Notes: a model not told the origin generated them from the sequence alone. DNA of 64,000 bases from Ypsolopha sequella (GCA_934047225.1 OW204012.1:4154001-4218000), one strand, 5' to 3'; shown: positions 1-10,815, counted from the first letter of the stretch. Program-made: numbers and translations.

Positions 1-1457
1 GCATAGTGTAAGAGATTAGGAGCATCTGCTGCTAAGTAGGTTGTAAGCCTGAATTTCAGCATACAGCGCCTCCACCCTCGTATCAATATTTTAGCATACT
101 GTAAGAGATTAGGAGCATCTGCTGCTAAGTAGGTTGTAAGCCTGAATTTCAGCATACAGCGCCTCCACCCTCGTATCAATATTTTAGCATAATGTAAGAG
201 ATTAGGAGCATCTGCTGCTAAGTAGGTTGTAAGCCTGAATTTCAGCATACAGCGCCTCCACCCTCGTATCAATATTTTAGCATACTGTAAGAGATTAGGA
301 GCATCTGCTGCTAAGTAGGTTGTAAGCCTGAATTTCAGCATACAGCGCCTCCACCCTCGTATCAATATTTTAGCATAGTGTAAGAGATTAGGAGCATCTG
401 CTGCTAAGTAGGTTGTAAGCCTGAATTTCAGCATACAGCGCCTCCACCCTCGTATCAATATTTTAGCATACTGTAAGAGATTAGGAGCATCTGCTGCTAA
501 GTAGGTTGTAAGCCTGAATTTCAGCATACAGCGCCTCCACCATCGTATCAATATTTTAGCATAATGTAAGAGATTAGGAGCATCTGCTGCTAAGTAGGTT
601 GTAAGCCTGAATTTCAGCATACAGCGCCTCCACCATTGTATCAATAGTTTAGCATAATGTAAGAGATTAGGAGCATCTGCTGCTAAGTAGGTTGTAAGCC
701 TGAATTTCAGCATACAGCGCCTCCACCCTCGTATCAATATTTTAACATAGTGTAAGAGATTAGGAGCATCTGCTGCTAAGTAGGTTGTAAGCCTGAATTT
801 CAGCATACAGCGCCTCCACCATCGTATCAATATTTTAGCATACTGTAAGAGATTAGGAGCATCTGCTGCTAAGTAGGTTGTAAGCCTGAATTTCAGCATA
901 CAGCGCCTCCACCATCGTATCAATATTTTAGCATAGTGTAAGAGATTAGGAGCATCTGCTGCTAAGTAGGTTGTAAGCCTGAATTTCAGCATACAGCGCC
1001 TCCACCCTCGTATCAATATTTTAGCATACTGTAAGAGATTAGGAGCATCTGCTGCTAAGTAGGTTGTAAGCCTGAATTTCAGCATACAGCGCCTCCACCA
1101 TCGTATCAATATTTTAGCATAATGTAAGAGATTAGGAGCATCTGCTGCTAAGTAGGTTGTAAGCCTGAATTTCAGCATACAGCGCCTCCACCATTGTATC
1201 AATATTTTAGCATAATGTAAGAGATTAGGAGCATCTGCTGCTAAGTAGGTTGTAAGCCTGAATTTCAGCATACAGCGCCTCCACCCTCGTATCAATATTT
1301 TAACATAGTGTAAGAGATTAGGAGCATCTGCTGCTAAGTAGGTTGTAAGCCTGAATTTCAGCATACAGCGCCTCCACCCTCGTATCAATATTTTAGCATA
1401 CTGTAAGAGATTAGGAGCATCTGCTGCTAAGTAGGTTGTAAGCCTGAATTTCAGCAT
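1..1457 (-). other. Stop-free minus-strand frame through the satellite (partial)
   Basis: Because 93 is a multiple of three, one minus-strand frame repeats as 31 codons per unit and has no stop from an ATG at 1457-1455 to the window edge (about 485 codons). None of the unit variants I saw creates a stop. The frame is closed just upstream by TAA (revcomp at about 1488). A random 31-codon unit is open in a given frame about 23 percent of the time and in at least one of six frames about 80 percent of the time, so openness alone is weak evidence of coding. There is no recognisable domain or signal peptide. I regard it as probably non-coding. Confidence 0.25.
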
Positions 1458-1488
1458 ACAGCGCCTCCACCCTCGTATCAATATTTTT
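1..1488. repeat. 93-bp satellite array, 16 copies
   Basis: Sixteen head-to-tail units start at 1, 94, 187 and so on to 1396, with an exact 93-bp spacing and no indels. Each unit begins GCATA(G/C/A)TGTAAGAG and ends near CAATATTTTA. The array breaks at about 1487 with two extra T bases. It continues past the left edge, so its full size is unknown. Units differ at only a few sites: the sixth base (G, C or A), CCCTCG/CCATCG/CCATTG near the end, and GCAT/ACAT at the start. These variants repeat in blocks of six units. Confidence 0.97.
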
Positions 1489-1530
1489 TAGTTTGTAAGA
1501 ACATAGTAACTAACGCATGCCATATTTATA

Positions 1531-1796
1531 TACAAGGTGACTTTTTGATCATCGTCCAAATTCATACTGGAGGCTTGATAAGTGATCAGTATCATGGATC
1601 AATAACAATTTTTGTGAAATTTGTAAAATGAAATTTCGGCTTCCAATAGAAATTCACTTCCAGTCCCGAGTGAATCACTATGGGGAGTCGAAATTTCATT
1701 TTACGAATTTTACAAAAATCATTATTGGTTCATGATGCTGATCACTTACCAAGGCTCTAGTATGAATTTGGACGATGTTTACAAATTCACCTTGTA
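1531..1796. mobile_element. Hairpin MITE family A, full copy
   Basis: The ends are TACAAGGTGA and TCACCTTGTA, with TA on each side as the likely target duplication. The two halves are inverted copies of each other over most of the length, including the pieces around GATCAGTATCAT and ATGATGCTGATC. Related copies lie at 4628-4880, 30105-30307, 34339-34551 and 50011-50274. No coding capacity. TA targets suggest a Tc1/mariner-type source, but no autonomous partner is present. Confidence 0.85.
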
Positions 1797-2186
1797 TATA
1801 TCCTAAGTTTAAAACATCTACTGATTGATTGATCTAGACAGACACGTTGGTATTTGTTTTTCTTTTTATATTTTATTTCATTTTCAGTTAGTTTTATAAA
1901 AAAAATTATCATGCTATTTAAGTTTATCAATCTAGTTATGTAATAAAATAATAAATGTACTTAAAAACATCTACTTATATTAACATTATAACAATAATAA
2001 ATGGTAATATGTTATCACTTCGTGATGGAACATTTTAATTTATGGATCCTAGTACTAAGATAAACTCTTTGGAGTTTTTTTGTGCTATTTGTACCTAATT
2101 ATTGTATTATGTAATAAAAAAATAAAATAATAATAAAATAAAATAATAAAATAAAACAATAATAATAAAAAAATAAAAAAAAAACA
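1797..2186. other. AT-rich spacer, no gene seen
   Basis: Low-complexity AT-rich DNA with AATAA/ATAAAA runs at 2110-2190. I see no gene or known element. Confidence 0.6.
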
Positions 2187-2236
2187 ATTATAGAAAATTG
2201 AAAAGTACGTGTACTATGTTGCATTAATATATTTAA

Positions 2237-2630
2237 GAGGCTATGCAAATTTTATTTTTGTCACTTTCACTCCAAGCGAAAAATCGCGCAGTGCGAGAGA
2301 AGCGGATTCAGGGCAAAAGGGGAAAAAGTTGGTTTTATATTTAAAAAAAAATACTAAAATAGCTAGAGAAATTTCAAATATGAAATCTTTAGTTGTTGTT
2401 GAAACACACCTAATAAAATATGTTTGAGTTCTGTATATGGTTCCTATTCGTCAAACGAGGAGAAAAAGTGTGTTTGAAGACCTCATTTCAACAATTATTT
2501 CTATCGAGGAAAATTCATCCAAACATGTTTTCCAATTTCAAAACCCTAGATTATATAGTCACAATAAAATTTTCCGTGTATTTCATGAAATACACAGAAA
2601 AAAACACCCGTATTTTTTTCGCATATCGCC
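2237..2630 (+). mobile_element. TTAA-flanked element family R
   Basis: Flanked by TTAA at 2233-2236 and 2631-2634. The left end is GAGGCTATGCAAATTTT and the right end is CGCATATCGCC, imperfect inverted repeats. Internal landmarks shared with other copies are CACTCCAAGCGAAAAATCG, a GTTTGAGTTCTGTATATGG segment and CATGAAATACACAG. Small frames inside have no recognisable product. Relatives are at 25976-26282, 34555-34897, 36711-37129, 45441-45875, 48162-48575, 49395-49810 and 59104-59518. Confidence 0.85.
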
Positions 2631-2634
2631 TTAA

Positions 2635-2914
2635 GCACGATTACCGCTACCGGTTTCATCGATTTAATCGACATCTTCAGGCAAAAACAATTAGAAAACA
2701 GTCACAATCACATATTTGTCTGTTAATTATTATAAAGTTTAAATTTAGTGACTAAAAACCTAGTTGTAGTCAACAGTGTAACAACTAAGTTTATTAGTCA
2801 CTAAATGTAAAGTTTATAATAATAAACAGACAAATATGTGATTGTGACTGGTTTATAATTGTTTTTCGCCTGAAGATGTCGATTAAATCGATGAAACCGG
2901 TAGCGTAATCGTGC
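2635..2914. mobile_element. TTAA-flanked hairpin element P
   Basis: A near-perfect foldback with arms over 100 bp. The ends are GCACGATTACCGCTACCGG and its inverse, with TTAA at 2631-2634 and 2915-2918. Each arm carries the CCTGAAGATG...AAACCGGT motif also seen at about 34.68, 36.17 and 48.73 kb. Confidence 0.85.
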
Positions 2915-2965
2915 TTAAATTTATTAGTGGAACATAGTACACGTATTTTTCAATTTTGTATCATT

Positions 2966-3270
2966 ATAACAGTAATTCAAAATAAATAAAGAGAATTTGA
3001 AAAAATAATAAAAAGGGCGTCCATTGCACTTATAAATTCACAATATTGACACAAGCCACGTGGCAAAACTATGAATTTACTATAAATTTGTTTATGAATT
3101 TAAAGTTGTTTTGTTTTTGATTGATTTAAATTTACTTCAAATTATAGCAAAATAAACACCATATGTTTCACAATTTGCAAATTTAATTAATTATTTTTAT
3201 TCTGTATGAAAATAAACGCAAAAACAAGTTACAAAAACATAATGTTTGCAAACAAATAACTAAAAAAAAA
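2966..3270. other. AT-rich spacer, nothing recognised
   Basis: About 300 bp of AT-rich sequence with no long frame and no repeat match within the window. Confidence 0.6.
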
Positions 3271-3720
3271 CCGGCCAAGTGCGGGTCAGACTCGCGTAGG
3301 TACTTAGAGTTCCGTATTGTGGATGATAAATTTAATTTTGTAATTTTTAGGGTTCAAAAGGAACCTTTATGGTGAGACAACGTTGTCCGTCCGTTCGTCC
3401 GTCCGTCCGTATGTCACAGCCTCATAACTTTAGCACCGTTAAAGATAAAGATACAAATATTGTATTTTTAGGATAATATTCTTTATTTTTCTCACTTTTG
3501 TTTTAGAAATATTTTGAACAATTTCAAATTTTTCATATATTTTTTACACCATGATACGTGAGCAAATTAATCCAATTTTTTTGTCAAATTTCATGTCTTT
3601 ATCTTTAACGGTGCTAAAGCTATGAGGTTGTGACATACGGACGGACGGACAACGGAGTGTCATCATAAAGGTTCCTTTTGTAACTTTCAGGTACCATGGA
3701 ACCCTAAAAATGCAAACATA
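3271..3720. mobile_element. GTCY-microsatellite foldback repeat (MINE-1-like)
   Basis: Starts with a GGCCAAGTGCGGGTCAGACTC segment. A foldback runs from 3349 to 3711, with arms reading GGAACCTTTATGGTGAGAC, then GTCCGTCC repeats, then TCATAACTTTAGCACCG, and the inverse order on the right. Half copies are at 10715-10815, 15855-15985 and 46449-46697. The GTCY tract and layout resemble lepidopteran MINE-1/Lep1 elements; this assignment is from memory of the family. Confidence 0.75.
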
Positions 3721-3762
3721 TCACAATGAAAATCACAATCTTCACATGAGGCAATTTTTAAT

Positions 3763-3941
3763 CAAACAATCACGTCCATGTAAAAAGTATTATTTTCTCC
3801 TATTTCGCCCTATCAAGGACGCAGCGAGCGTCGTAACAGCCACTGTGCATTGCACGCTGATATGAACGTTATTTCAATGTCGTTTCCGTCGATATTCGTA
3901 CAGATAAACATCGAGCTGCTAATTTGGCGACAGTAATTGCC
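3763..3941 (-). mobile_element. Fragment of TTAA subfamily 3
   Basis: Matches the parts of 35018-35770 and 56846-57311 around GGACGCAGCGAGCGTC and ATCGAGCTGCTAATTTGGCG. It retains the TTAA end at 3942-3945 and is truncated at the left. In 3860-3875 it shows the uninterrupted site that is filled by a dimer insertion in the 35-kb copy. Confidence 0.75.
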
Positions 3942-3996
3942 TTAAAAAAACAACGTTGGATTAAAAAGCGTAAATATTTATAATTTGATGAGACCT

Positions 3997-4159
3997 GCGG
4001 GTCTACCGCATAATTCTGATTTTCATCAACATCAACTTGAGATTGAAATTTGACGTGCGTGCGAAAGAGATGGCATGTTAGGCGGGCGTCGTCGCACGCA
4101 CGTCAAATTTCAATCTCAAGTTGATGTTGATGAAAATCAGAATTACGCGGTAAACCCGC
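3997..4159. repeat. Hairpin element I, 65-bp arms
   Basis: Foldback with ends GCGGGTCTACCGC and GCGGTAAACCCGC. The arms include CATCAACATCAACTTGAG and a GACGTGCGTGCGA near the loop. Non-coding MITE-like structure. Confidence 0.85.
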
Positions 4160-4183
4160 TGTGTTCATTCTAATCAAGCTCTA

Positions 4184-4340
4184 TAGTCGAGAGAATTCGA
4201 GAGAATTCGAGAGAATTGCTCTTAGCTCCCGGTCTATAACATTAAAATTTAATGTTCTTCTAGAATCAACGTAAACATCGGTGACAACAGAGTGTGTATG
4301 TGTGTGAAAGAGGGTGTGTGTGTGTGTGTAGGTCAAACTC
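4184..4340. repeat. Short tandem GAGAGAATTC copies and a TG microsatellite
   Basis: Three copies of an 11-bp GAGAGAATTC-type unit lie at about 4190-4218. Imperfect TG/GTGTGTG runs span about 4290-4335. Confidence 0.85.
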
Positions 4341-4565
4341 ATTGACTCCAAGTGAGGAGTTGGTTGAAGTAACTTTACACATTTTGTGGGGATGGGTGTC
4401 TCTGTTCGAGTTTAGGAATTACAAACATACATATAATCACGCCTGTCTCCAGGAGGAGTAGCCAAGGACTACAAATTTCCATCTGCTGCGATCCTGACAC
4501 ACCTGTGAACATAGAGTGACAAAAGAAATTTATGGTGCGCAAGTGGAAGGTACAGCTCGACCAAC

Positions 4566-5026
4566 GGTCCTATTCGGTATCTTTAGTTGCCAACTAGACT
4601 AAGTGCCTATCATTAAAAACATAGATATACAAGGTGACTTTTTGATCATCGCCCAAATTCATACTGGAGGCTTGATAAGTGATCAGCATCATGAATCAAT
4701 AACAATTTTTGTGAAATTCGTATAATGAAATTTCGACTTTCCCTCCCAGTCCTGAGTGAATCACTATGGGGAGTCGAAATTTAGTTTCATGAATTTTACA
4801 AAATCGTTATTGGTTCATGATGCTGATGAGTTACCAAGGCTCAAGTATGAATTTGGATGATGTTGACAAATTCACCTTATCAAATTACGATTGTCTAAGT
4901 ATATGTTCGCACTTGAAGTGACGACACAGTTCGTAAATACCCACTAAAGGCAATTTTGAAAATTCAGTTTTTATCTATGTTTTAGATGATAGGCACCTAG
5001 TCCAGTTGGCAACTAAAGATACATAT
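4566..5026. mobile_element. Palindromic MITE family B, interrupted by family A
   Basis: The ends are GGTCCTATTCGGTATCTTTAG and the inverse AAAGATACATATTCGG. The halves meet in the ATCTATGTTTT segment. A family A hairpin (4628-4880) is inserted at a TA in the middle. Uninterrupted relatives are at 28722-28945, 39451-39683 and 40422-40652. Confidence 0.8.
4628..4880. mobile_element. Hairpin MITE family A, nested copy
   Basis: TACAAGGTGA start and TCACCTTA end; the terminal GTA is lost on the right. It sits inside family B at a TA, so it is younger than that B copy. Confidence 0.85.
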
Positions 5027-5225
5027 TCGGTGGTTTGGACATGTAGAGAGGATGAATGAAAGTAGAGTGACGAAAGAAATTTATGGTGCGCAAGTGGAAG
5101 GTACAGCTCGACCAGGCCGCCCTAGAAGGACGTATGTTGACCAAATTGGTGACATATTGAAGAAGGGCCATGTCAAAAGTACCCGGAATAGAAGAGCTTG
5201 TATGACTAGATTGATAGATGTGGTA
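5027..5225 (+). pseudogene. LINE ORF2 C-terminal remnant
   Basis: The plus-strand frame from 5028 reads RWFGHVERMNESR followed by ARPGRPRRTYVDQI and RRACMTRLIDV. This is the pattern of the tail of non-LTR retrotransposon ORF2 proteins (W-x-GH-x-x-R-M ... RPRR...). It has no start and is truncated by family B on the left. About 50 bp of it (AGAGTGAC to CGACCA, 5059-5110) also occur at 4514-4565 on the other side of the MITE. Confidence 0.7.
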
Positions 5226-5469
5226 AAGTAAAGGAATTATTTTAGCTAAACCTAATATAATCAGGACAAATTGGGAAATCAGAAAAAAAGGGAACTGATC
5301 ATAAGCTATTTCAGTTCGGTATTCGAAAAAAGTCTGTAAAAAAGTGAAGGCGAGATGCATCCATAGAATATGAATAATAATAGAAATGGCAGAACTTAAC
5401 CTATTTAATATTATAGCCAGTTTAATAAAACTAACTACTTAATCTACCTACTTATCTAAATTTAGATTA

Positions 5470-5560
5470 TATTAATTTGGATTTGGATTAAATTTGGATT
5501 TGTGTTCATATTTTTTGATCCACCAGTTTTGGAGATAAGCCCCCCCCCCCCCTTTTTCAT
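5470..5560 (-). repeat. Fragment of C-run repeat family X
   Basis: The inverse of the family X core: the minus strand reads a run of 13 G's on plus-C, then TTATCTCCAAAACTGGTGG. It matches 9327-9500 and 47373-47760. Confidence 0.65.
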
Positions 5561-6810
5561 ACTTTTACTTTATTTTACTTTTACATTATTTTACTTTTAC
5601 ATTATACTTTTACATACTTTTTTATGGTTTCTCAAGGATTTCTCGAAATAGATGCAATTAAATAAAGCCAAAATGTATATTTTTACAATCAGCTTTTTAA
5701 TTCGCTTAAATAATATACGATTTTATCTCCGACAGAACCTGCTTTTTTTCATCACGAGGGAACCCTAAAAACATCGATTTTAGTCCAAAACATTAGTCGG
5801 GCACCATCAAAGCTCTCCTTGTGGAGGCGTCTCCAAGTCGCGTCAGCAAACACCAAACAATACCCACAGCCAGATTGACACTTGACAGCTATTTGGGTAT
5901 GGTGTTGCCAGCGATTTGTGGTTTTACGTCGATATGGGGTATTTTAGGTCTTATCAACTTTTTTTTATTATTTATTTAACACAATTAGTAAATTCACTTA
6001 TTCTAGATACATATATTTCGCAAAACTTTGCAGATTGTCTGCGAAAACGTAGCAGCTTCAATAGTTTTTACTTAAATTAAATTAACCCTTACTACTTTTA
6101 TAAACACACCTTGGAAACTGAGACATAATTGTGAAGTTAGTTTAGCAAATCTTTAGCTTTAGAAAGCTTTCTCTCATTTACAACACAATCTGGTAGCTGA
6201 TGCTGAATGATCATCGTGCCGATGCCGAATGATGCTGAATAATAATCATCATTGTTTAAGAGGGCGCCGAGCAAAATAATCTTAAACGATAGTCACTGTT
6301 AAATTGATGTATTGAATAATATTTCAATGATAAATAAATAAAATATATATTTATTATCACAGAGAATTTATCTACACTTCCGCCGCAGCGAATATTAAAA
6401 ATTACTTATGGTGTAAGAAACAAATCTATCTAAAGTAGGCCCAAAATCTAAAAAAGATATTGGGGTTTTAGTAATTTCAATAACTTAACTGTCGAATTTT
6501 GTCTCAACCACAATTCAAGACAATCACAAACGTTATAAAATACAACTGGGCCGTTTCTAATTTTTAAAATTCTGTCTGGTAAATTAAATATGATTTTTTC
6601 TGTTAAATTCAATAAAAACGACCACGATAAAAACGGACCACAAGAGAGCAAGCGAAGTGTCTAATCGTTCTACGCTCGGCGCAGCCTTAAAAAATATCAT
6701 ATTGTCATTTTTCTGCAGTTAAGAAATTAAATAACTACTGCTTAGTACTACTGAATCTGAAACATTTACCGCCCGCACGGGACCGCCTTGTATCCTCAAC
6801 GTCCTATTCT
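5561..6810. other. No gene or known element recognised
   Basis: AT-rich sequence with only short frames. ATGCTGAATGAT words repeat around 6200-6245. I see nothing else. Confidence 0.5.
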
Positions 6811-6814
6811 CTCA

Positions 6815-6905
6815 AACTAATGAAGGGCAAAGTAAAAAGTTCCCGGCATAGAAGAGCTTGTATGACTAAATAGACGGATGTGGAAGTAGCGAAAGAGTTG
6901 TGTCA
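6815..6905 (+). pseudogene. Short LINE-tail remnant
   Basis: The segment AATGAAGGGCAAAGTAAAAAG...AGAAGAGCTTGTATGACTA is a diverged copy of 5150-5225 (GAAGGGCCATGTCAAAAG...AGAGCTTGTATGACTAG), the C-terminal LINE tail. It contains an in-frame stop. Confidence 0.55.
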
Positions 6906-9030
6906 AGATCGTATAAAATAGAAATTTGTAATCTCTGTCTACGTCTCTTGTATGTATGTTCCAATCTCAATCAACATATAAGTATATCTATATTCTATAT
7001 AGAAACCACGTAATCTATTTACACCGGCGAATGAATAATTCGGAAATGGCACCAGAGGCTGCAAAGGGCATAAGGCTCATGATTGGTTTGTACTGTTATC
7101 ATGCGACACTAGGCCAGCTGTGATTGGTCGACTCAAAGACGCAGTAATGCTATTGGAGCCGTCGCCATGCAAAATTGTGTTCAACACAATTTATCTTTGG
7201 GTTATTTTTCAACTCTAGTTAATCAGACTTCTAATTTACATTAAACAACTTTCCCACAGAAATATACGTGCCTGCCGATATAAAAAAAATCTTTCAGTTT
7301 CCCTACTATTGGGAATTTTGTATGGACAGGCTTAATTTTTTCATATCTGCTCTTTTTATTTGGGAATGTTGGCTGAACTTCAGCGAGAAAGGTTCAGTCT
7401 GACATAGGTATATAAAAAATGGCGGAAATATCAATCAAATATTTATACACATAAAGAGAAGTCCTGTCTCATTCATTCACTGACTCATCAACGCCCAGCC
7501 GAAACCCTTGGACCTAAAATGCTGAAATTTTGCACAGAGTTCCCTTTATAATGTAAACAAGGAATAAGGTCGTATTTTTCGAAATTCCTACGGGATTGGG
7601 AGAAACAAGACCCATGCGAGCAACGCCGTGGGGCGTCCAATAGTATTATATAAAATAAAATGTAAATTTTTATTACAATGAATATTCAGAGGAAATAAAA
7701 GTAGAACTTTAGACACAACCCGATCGCTAGTAATTATTGGCTGATGCTTTAAATTTGAAAGACAACTTTTGATGAGCTATCGTCTCGAGTTCTTCTTTTT
7801 TATAAAGTGACACACACCCACAGCCCTTGTAATACTATATATTCTCTAGTGAGGGTGACGTCAGAGTGCAAAAGATAAATACAAGATTTAAAAATAAATA
7901 AAAAATTTGTAGACAGAAACCTACCTATGAGAACAACAATTCAAAAAAAGTAGAAGTGTAACATATAAATTAATGTTTAAATGAAAAACACACATTATTT
8001 TTAATCTGTTTTTTATTCGTCTGTCTTTTTTCAGCTAAACAAACCTTAAATTGTTAATAACTGAATCGTTTTCTGAAACTACGTGCTGGTAACACAGTTT
8101 GGGTGGGAAAGCGAAGTGACAGCGCCCGTCGGCTCGTTAGCGACGCCATGTTTGTTGTTGTTCTTTTTTCTTGCACTAGGCAAAGGCTTTGGCTGTTTGT
8201 GCGTGACGAGGTTGGCACCTCTTTGGTGCACGAGTTGATGATGGTGAATTTGATGCCCTTCTAAACCTCGGCAGTTCAGTTGGGGTGTGTGTGCCCTCTA
8301 AAACGGGCGTTTATACTTTCAGTATTATATGTTCAGAAAACTGCTCTGCCACGCTTTTTCGAAAAAAAAAACAATTATGGCCTTGACCCTCGCTTCGCTC
8401 GGCTAGCCAAAATATTTACATGTAAGCCTTCGCTCGTCGTCGCACCTATTTTTGACCTTTTTTTCAAGGACTTTCGTAATTGTTTTAATCTCACTTTTTT
8501 GTGAAATAGCAGCTTCGAATCTTGGCCCGAAGAAATTTTTCAATATATTTCTTTACTTGAAATTTGTTTGTTTCAATAATAATTTTTATTGTAGCGTTAG
8601 CACACCGACCATAACTAGACTACTTTTCTAGCTAAAAGCAATCATAACAAATAGGTGAGTAAGTTAATTCTTCGAAAATATAGTTTATTTTTTTTCTACA
8701 GAAAGTGTAGTAATTTTAAACTTTTCTTTTTTGTATTCCGTCACCAAATGAAAACCCTGTACAGATATCTATCTCACGAAGTCCTTTGGCTTACTACAAC
8801 AGTGGAAAGAATTAAAATTATTTTATTTTATTTTTATTTAATTTTACATGTTTAGGAGATATATAATAAAAAGTAAATTAAAAGTCTCCACAAGTAGTAA
8901 CAACTTGATTAATTGGATTTACCTGCTTAAAATTAGAAATGTGAGTACATACTAGGCATTACATTAAAACTTGAAATACAAAAATATAAAAACTGGTTCT
9001 ATTAGACAATGCATTATATTTATTGGCCTT
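6906..9030. other. Unassigned sequence; GC-richer patch at 8100-8290
   Basis: I recognise no coding gene. A block at 7460-7640 (TGACTCATCAACGCCCAGCC...GCTGAAATTTTGCACAGAG) looks like a dispersed insect repeat. 8100-8290 is richer in GC and CpG than its surroundings and could be part of a host untranslated exon or promoter, but no splice-consistent frame is visible. Confidence 0.4.
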
Positions 9031-9560
9031 GCTTTCGAGAAATCTTTAAAAAACCCCAACAATATGTATGTCCCCCCCCTTATCTCCGAAACTGGTATAC
9101 CGAAAAATATGAAAAAATGACAATGATAGAACATAACTGGCTAATTACAGAAAAACTACAGCGATTAAAAAAAATATGCACAAAATTAAATGAGAAATAT
9201 AAAAAAAGAAGTAAAATAGATAAAAAAAAAATATAGAACTACAATATGGGTATAAAATCGTAGGTATTAAAAAGCTTATCATAAAAATATATACTTTTAC
9301 TATATTTACTGGCACTGGTTTCGAGAAATTAAACAAAAAACCCAAAAATATGTATGTCCCCCCCCCCCCTTATCTCCAAAACTGGTGGAACAAAAAATAT
9401 TTAAAAAATCATGGTAATGTGATTACGTAAAGATTACAGGAAAAATAAAGCGGTTGAGAAATTCACGAAAAAATGACAAAATTACAATTAATTAAATGAA
9501 CCTAGTTCCTGTCCCTGGCCGTATCTCCGATATGGGTTCGGGCGGTTGATTGGATTTCAC
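9031..9560 (+). repeat. Repeat family X, two tandem units
   Basis: Two units about 290 bp apart each contain TTTCGAGAAAT...AAAAATATGTATGTC, then a C run (8 and 12 C's), then TTATCTCC(G/A)AAACTGG. The same two-unit arrangement recurs at 47340-47830 and a piece occurs at 5470-5560. Confidence 0.75.
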
Positions 9561-9720
9561 CTTGTATAATAATATTTTACCTATAATTTTAATTACATAC
9601 ATAAATTAAATAAACCTTTAATTTAGTTCATGTACATTTATTATATATATTTTTTTATTAGAATAAATTTGACGTGTAAAAAGTGTATTATATATACCTG
9701 CTTTGCAAAATAAACTATTT
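9490..9720. repeat. Repeat family Y segment
   Basis: The block from TGAACCTAGTTCCTG through GATTGGATTTCACCTTG to ATTTAGTTCATGTACATTTA is shared with 34110-34335. A related stretch is at 27620-27780. Confidence 0.65.
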
Positions 9721-9729
9721 GAATTTTTT

Positions 9730-10080
9730 GTTTAGTCTCCCTAGTTTTAAATCTAAGATTCTTAATTGTTTAAAGTCATAATTTAATATTCTGTTAGCGT
9801 TAGTTTTAGTTTTACTCTATAAATACTTATATATATATATATATTATATATATATATATATATACATAGTAGCTTTAGATTATTCATCTGCACTGTTCAA
9901 AGTATTATTATCATGTATATTGTACTTGTTACATTTAACTTTTGATAAAGCTCTCTGTTATTTGTAAAACGTGTGCACCTGTAACGTTACAACACACGGA
10001 TGCTAACCCTACATATTTAATAGTATTATACCTTTTTGTGTATGTTACATGCTCCTAATAAATAAATAAATTTGAATAAT
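9730..10080 (+). repeat. TA microsatellite and probable LINE 3' tail
   Basis: An almost pure (TA)n tract lies at about 9828-9865. The segment ends with CTCCTAATAAATAAATAAATTTG at 10049-10073, a composition typical of insect LINE 3' ends, but there is no coding sequence to confirm this. Confidence 0.45.
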
Positions 10081-10714
10081 GTCTAAAATTTTCAAGTGAC
10101 GTCATATCGAAAAATTCTTTAAAAAATCATTAAAAATATTGGTTAAATTATATACCAAAATAATGAAAACGATGTCCAAAAATGCCACATATTCTCTGAA
10201 TAAAATCTTTTAGAAATTAAGCTATGGGAATTCATTCGTTAGATTTAGAAGCTCCTTGCTAGGACAAGCTCCATGAACTCCAAAAATCAAAATTATGCAC
10301 AGGCACTCTTCTTTCTGCGGGAGATGCACTTCCACCCTCCCCCCTAACACCTACCTCAGAGGGGGTCACCTCATGTCAATCGGGCTAAATTAGCTCAGAG
10401 CAACCCAATGATCAACTGTGCCAAGCGGCGTCTTCCTACACAAAGTCGCAAGGGGTCCTATACAAGCAAGCAGTATGCTAAGTACTACTTATGTACTTTT
10501 TTGTAAAATACTTTTGACAATGTACTTACTAGACCGCAGTCGATCGTTTCCTACTAAAAATATGGCGCTACTTGTATATTACATCGCGATATCGTTTGCT
10601 CTTCTTCAAAATACATAACCATTCACGTAGGTATGTGCAATCACACATTCGACAAACTATAATATTTTTGGAGGGGTTCCTCCGTTGAGAGGATCCTGGC
10701 GTCAGTAGATTAAT
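10081..10714. other. No gene or known element recognised
   Basis: Mixed-composition sequence with only short frames and no internal repeat match. Confidence 0.5.
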
Positions 10715-10815
10715 CGGAGTTCCGTAGTACCTATAAAGTACCTCCGTAGTACCTATAAGGTGAGACTCCGTTGTCCGTCCGACCGTCATAAACACATAAC
10801 TTTAGCACCGTTCAT
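10715..10815 (+). repeat. Half copy of the GTCY foldback repeat
   Basis: Contains TATAAGGTGAGACTCCGTTGTCCGTCCG and CATAACTTTAGCACCGTTCA, matching the left arm of 3349-3711. Confidence 0.7.

Larger units (their letters stand above)
2187..2965. mobile_element. Hairpin element Q, split at a central TTAA
   Basis: The left arm (about 2193-2236) and right arm (about 2915-2957) are inverted copies, both containing ACGTGTACTATGTT, and both end inward at TTAA. Two other TTAA-ended elements sit between them (2237-2630 and 2635-2914), so Q is the oldest layer of a three-element nest. Confidence 0.75.

Noticed and set aside
1..1488. CRISPR-like array
   Set aside because: Units are directly tandem with no spacers, in eukaryotic DNA.
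2209..2755. Overlapping small proteins
   Set aside because: The same frames recur, broken, in other family R copies; they are by-products of the element.
5013..5360. 115-residue minus-strand protein
   Set aside because: Opposite the LINE remnant read on the plus strand.
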